Shown: piece by piece, positions 62,158-64,000 of the stretch
How positions within the stretch are numbered: position 1 is the first letter of the stretch
How the letters are laid out: every line of letters begins with the position of its first letter
Assembly: GCF_025318105.1 (NCBI RefSeq)
Contig: NZ_JAOANI010000022.1
Location: 155,873 to 219,872 of the forward strand
Length of the DNA stretch: 64,000 nt
Direction of reading: 5' to 3'
Source of the DNA: Venatoribacter pacificus
Lineage (GTDB): Bacteria; Pseudomonadota; Gammaproteobacteria; Pseudomonadales; Oceanobacteraceae
The notes under the pieces: model-generated
Databases searched by the model: none
Seen by the model: only the letters and a program-made list of their open reading frames with translations
Told to the model about the DNA's origin: nothing
Made by a program: the position numbers and the translations under genes

Positions 62158-63186
62158 ATGAACACCATTCTGCGCATACTGACGGCGGGGCTGCTGACCG
62201 TGTCTGCACTGTGCTATGCCGAAACTCCGGCTGACCCGGTCAATGCATTTCAGTGGCAAGCCTTCCCCTATGAACAGGCACCTTATGACTATAGTGGCGA
62301 ACGTCTTAACGAATACTGGTTCCAGCTGAATCGCGCGACGGATTACCCTTTTCCCGATGCCCGTTATTTATCTTCGGTACTGGCGGCCAACGCAGAACTG
62401 AAATTGGCAACGCCCGAATTTGAATCTATTGAGCAATTAGCCGCAAAACTACAGCAGGCCTGGCGTGAATTTTATAAGGGCAATTTTCAGACAGCGGTAC
62501 AGCAAGGCTATGCCATCGGCCCGCTCGGACACGGTGTCGCCTTTTATGCTCAGGCAACCTACGGCCTGCGCCTGGAAAATGATAAGGATAAGCGCCATGC
62601 ATTATGGGAAGACATTATTACGCGGCATGAAAAAACTGCGGAATTAACCCGCCACGACAGCATGGCTCGCTACTTTGCTTTTTATGCCATGGCGCGCCTG
62701 AGTGAAGAGATATCATCGCCAACCGTATTAAGTCGTGGCTATATGGATACCATGACCAGTGAACTGAACAGTATGGCCGAGGCCGAACCTTACAACGTAT
62801 TTGTGTTGGCCGCCAAAGGCTCAATGGACGCAGGTATCGTGCGTAAAATGGGGCATTTTATGGGACGTATGGCTTACGGAGCGAACGACGACGTCGTGGA
62901 GAATTATTACGCCGCAGCCCTTGCTCAAAATCGTCGCATCGCTAATGTTCATCTGGAGGCGGCGCAAAGTCTGCTTTATATCCACAAACAAAAGGCACTC
63001 GACCGCGCCCTGGAACAGATGCGTATCGCCGCAAACATTACCCCATTATCAGCGATGGAAACCCTCGACAGCTTCCACGCAAAAAAGCTGCTGAAAGAGC
63101 TGGAAGCAATACAGCAGGATAACGGCATTGGACTGCGGGACTATATAAAACGCGGTACAGAATCCGGTAAGAACTATTACCTTTAA
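62158..63186 (+). CDS. exported helical protein, TPR-like
   Basis: Product of 342 aa with signal peptide (hydrophobic ILTAGLLTVSALC then YAETP, cleavage after YA). AGGA precedes the ATG. The mature part is helical, with repeated Ala/Tyr helical pairs (QQAWREFYKGNFQTAVQQGY, split QQAWREFY, FQTAVQQGY; LALNRA-like segments) suggesting TPR/solenoid repeats. A single transcript between HinT and a terminator. Unknown function; periplasmic. Confidence 0.65.
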   Translation: MNTILRILTAGLLTVSALCYAETPADPVNAFQWQAFPYEQAPYDYSGERLNEYWFQLNRATDYPFPDARYLSSVLAANAELKLATPEFESIEQLAAKLQQAWREFYKGNFQTAVQQGYAIGPLGHGVAFYAQATYGLRLENDKDKRHALWEDIITRHEKTAELTRHDSMARYFAFYAMARLSEEISSPTVLSRGYMDTMTSELNSMAEAEPYNVFVLAAKGSMDAGIVRKMGHFMGRMAYGANDDVVENYYAAALAQNRRIANVHLEAAQSLLYIHKQKALDRALEQMRIAANITPLSAMETLDSFHAKKLLKELEAIQQDNGIGLRDYIKRGTESGKNYYL

Positions 63187-63213
63187 TACGCCTTCCGGTA
63201 CTGCCAATTATGA

Positions 63214-63236
63214 AAGCCTGCTGTTGCAGGCATTTT
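63214..63236 (+). terminator. intrinsic terminator
   Basis: GCCTGC, loop tgtt, GCAGGC, then ATTTTT, 29 bases after the exported protein. Confidence 0.85.
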
Positions 63237-63239
63237 TAT

Positions 63240-63652
63240 GGCAATCACCCGCTCAGGGATACAGTGCTGCACATTCGGGAGTCATTAGCCGGATATTACA
63301 GCAGTAAGCAGGTAGATAGGACGGTGAAAGCTTTCTGGCTGGCCGCTGGCATCTTTCATTTCAGAACCCGAGAAACACAGTGTTGTATTTATCCCAGACG
63401 CCTTGATTCAATCCCGCAGGGCCTTGGCTTACATCTACCATTAAAAACCCCTGCAGCTGAGCTACAGAGGCTTGGAGTAAGTACCTGGTTGGCGAAGTTA
63501 ACACTTTTATGGCTGTGGCCTGTACAGCAGGGTGGTCATCGGAGAGCCATTAAGTTATTGCAGGTATTTTATTCAGACAAATACTGAACGGCAGGATGCT
63601 GTTCAGCACAGCGGAGCTGCCTGAAGGGTTGGCACAGGGAAGTGCCAACATG
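63240..63652. other. gap between last gene and rRNA terminator
   Basis: About 410 bases. One open frame (63210-63587 plus) has no start site and unconvincing composition. Degenerate duplicate words (CAGTGCTGCA near 63262, CAGTGTTGTA near 63378) and a perfect hairpin TTGGCAC/GTGCCAA (63629-63648) are visible. Nothing else recognised. Confidence 0.3.
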
Positions 63653-63685
63653 AAAAAACCCCAACCGCATAGCGATTGGGGTTTT
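63653..63685 (-). terminator. rRNA operon terminator
   Basis: On the minus strand: AACCCCAA, loop, TTGGGGTT, T6, just after 5S. Confidence 0.88.
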
Positions 63686-63695
63686 AGAATAAGAG

Positions 63696-63810
63696 CTTGA
63701 CGATGACCTACTCTCACATGGGGATGCCCCACACTACCATCGGCGATACTGCGTTTCACTTCTGAGTTCGGAATGGATTCAGGTGGTTCCACAGCTCTAT
63801 TGTCGTCAAG
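63696..63810 (-). rRNA. rrf: 5S ribosomal RNA
   Basis: Minus strand, about 115 nt. The conserved stretches CCATTCCGAACTCAGAAGTG and GATGGTAGTGTGGGG, and the terminal stem (TTGACGA...TCGTCAA) identify it. Ends may be off by a few bases. The operon continues leftward in transcript sense as 23S beyond the window. Confidence 0.96.
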
Positions 63811-63970
63811 CAAACCTTGATGAAGTCGCGTTGTCTTACGCTCTCTAGAGATCGCAACGTTTCTTCAAATTAGGGCGGATACATGAGTCACAGTTAAGTG
63901 AAGAGATTCTCAAGCGAACAAGCAGTTGCTTGTCGTATTCAATCAACCCTTCCGGGTTTGGGTGTTATAT

Positions 63971-64000
63971 GGTCAAGCCTCACGGGCAATTAGTATTGGT
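63971..64000 (-). rRNA. rrl: 23S ribosomal RNA, 3' end (partial)
   Basis: The last 30 bases of the window, read on the minus strand, contain CCCGTGAGGCTTGACC, the typical 3' end of gammaproteobacterial 23S. The spacer to 5S is about 160 bases and carries no tRNA. Confidence 0.85.

Noticed and set aside
63210..63587. 125-aa plus-strand frame after the exported protein
   Set aside because: It starts inside a terminator, lacks a ribosome site and matches no family.
63550..63813. 87-aa minus-strand frame
   Set aside because: It lies over the 5S rRNA and terminator, with no ribosome site.
1..64000. CRISPR array or tRNA genes
   Set aside because: No regularly spaced direct repeats and no cloverleaf-like sequence seen by eye; tRNA-free apart from the rRNA operon end.

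Overview
The window looks like chromosomal DNA of a marine gammaproteobacterium, most likely an Oceanospirillales (Thalassolituus/Oceanobacter-like) strain. This is inferred from gene content and style (BCCT transporter, DUF294/exonuclease pair, Atu-type acyl-CoA cluster, AzlCD, argS-SPOR-DUF817 order, rRNA operon style). The species cannot be fixed from sequence alone.

1-8.9 kb is a mobile or plasmid-like accessory segment. It carries a tyrosine recombinase, a RadC-like JAMM protein followed by a 31-aa membrane peptide, and a small XRE/C-protein-like regulator divergent from a lipoprotein/membrane-protein pair across a perfect 24-bp palindrome. Next come a replication-like block (48-aa HTH, 61-aa ribbon-helix-helix candidate, superfamily-3 helicase-like ATPase) and a serine resolvase preceded by nested inverted repeats that look like its own res site. 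It ends with two small ORFs behind a clear sigma70 promoter and a structured noncoding stretch holding two related terminator-ended units. The left end of the element is probably outside the window and no att site could be fixed.

9.3-18.9 kb: an aminotransferase divergent from an AraC/GyrI-like regulator, a large intergenic region with DnaA-box-like sites, a Na/Pi symporter, a cluster of two mutually similar unknown proteins plus a DyP-type peroxidase, and small conserved genes. 18.3-28.5 kb: a TetR regulator, a palindromic operator, and an Atu-like operon (AtuA family, carboxylase beta, acyl-CoA dehydrogenase, enoyl-CoA hydratase, biotin carboxylase alpha, SDR). A ~336-bp MITE-like element has landed on the 3' end of the SDR gene, and another hydratase/isomerase gene follows.

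28.7-48.4 kb: a secreted beta/gamma-crystallin plus PLC-like protein, a CLCA_X-type metalloprotease, a two-component system, a 42-aa membrane protein with its own terminator, a DnaQ-like exonuclease with a cNMP/CBS/DUF294 protein, a BCCT transporter, and a lipoprotein that also ends in a GlyGly-CTERM-like tail. Then an alpha/beta hydrolase overlapping recQ, an AraC regulator divergent from a sterol-desaturase-family protein, an exported protein, DUF817 and SPOR proteins.

48.5-64 kb: argS, azoR, an RNase J-like nuclease, azlCD, an HNH nuclease, ilvD, a repeat-bearing lipoprotein, an HD-GYP phosphodiesterase, a ModF-like double ATPase, a HIT protein, an exported helical protein, and the 5S and extreme 3' end of the 23S rRNA on the minus strand. 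Three intergenic regions (11.9, 50.4 and 55.4 kb) share a plus-strand DnaA-box-rich motif, and two families of short intergenic repeats are present.
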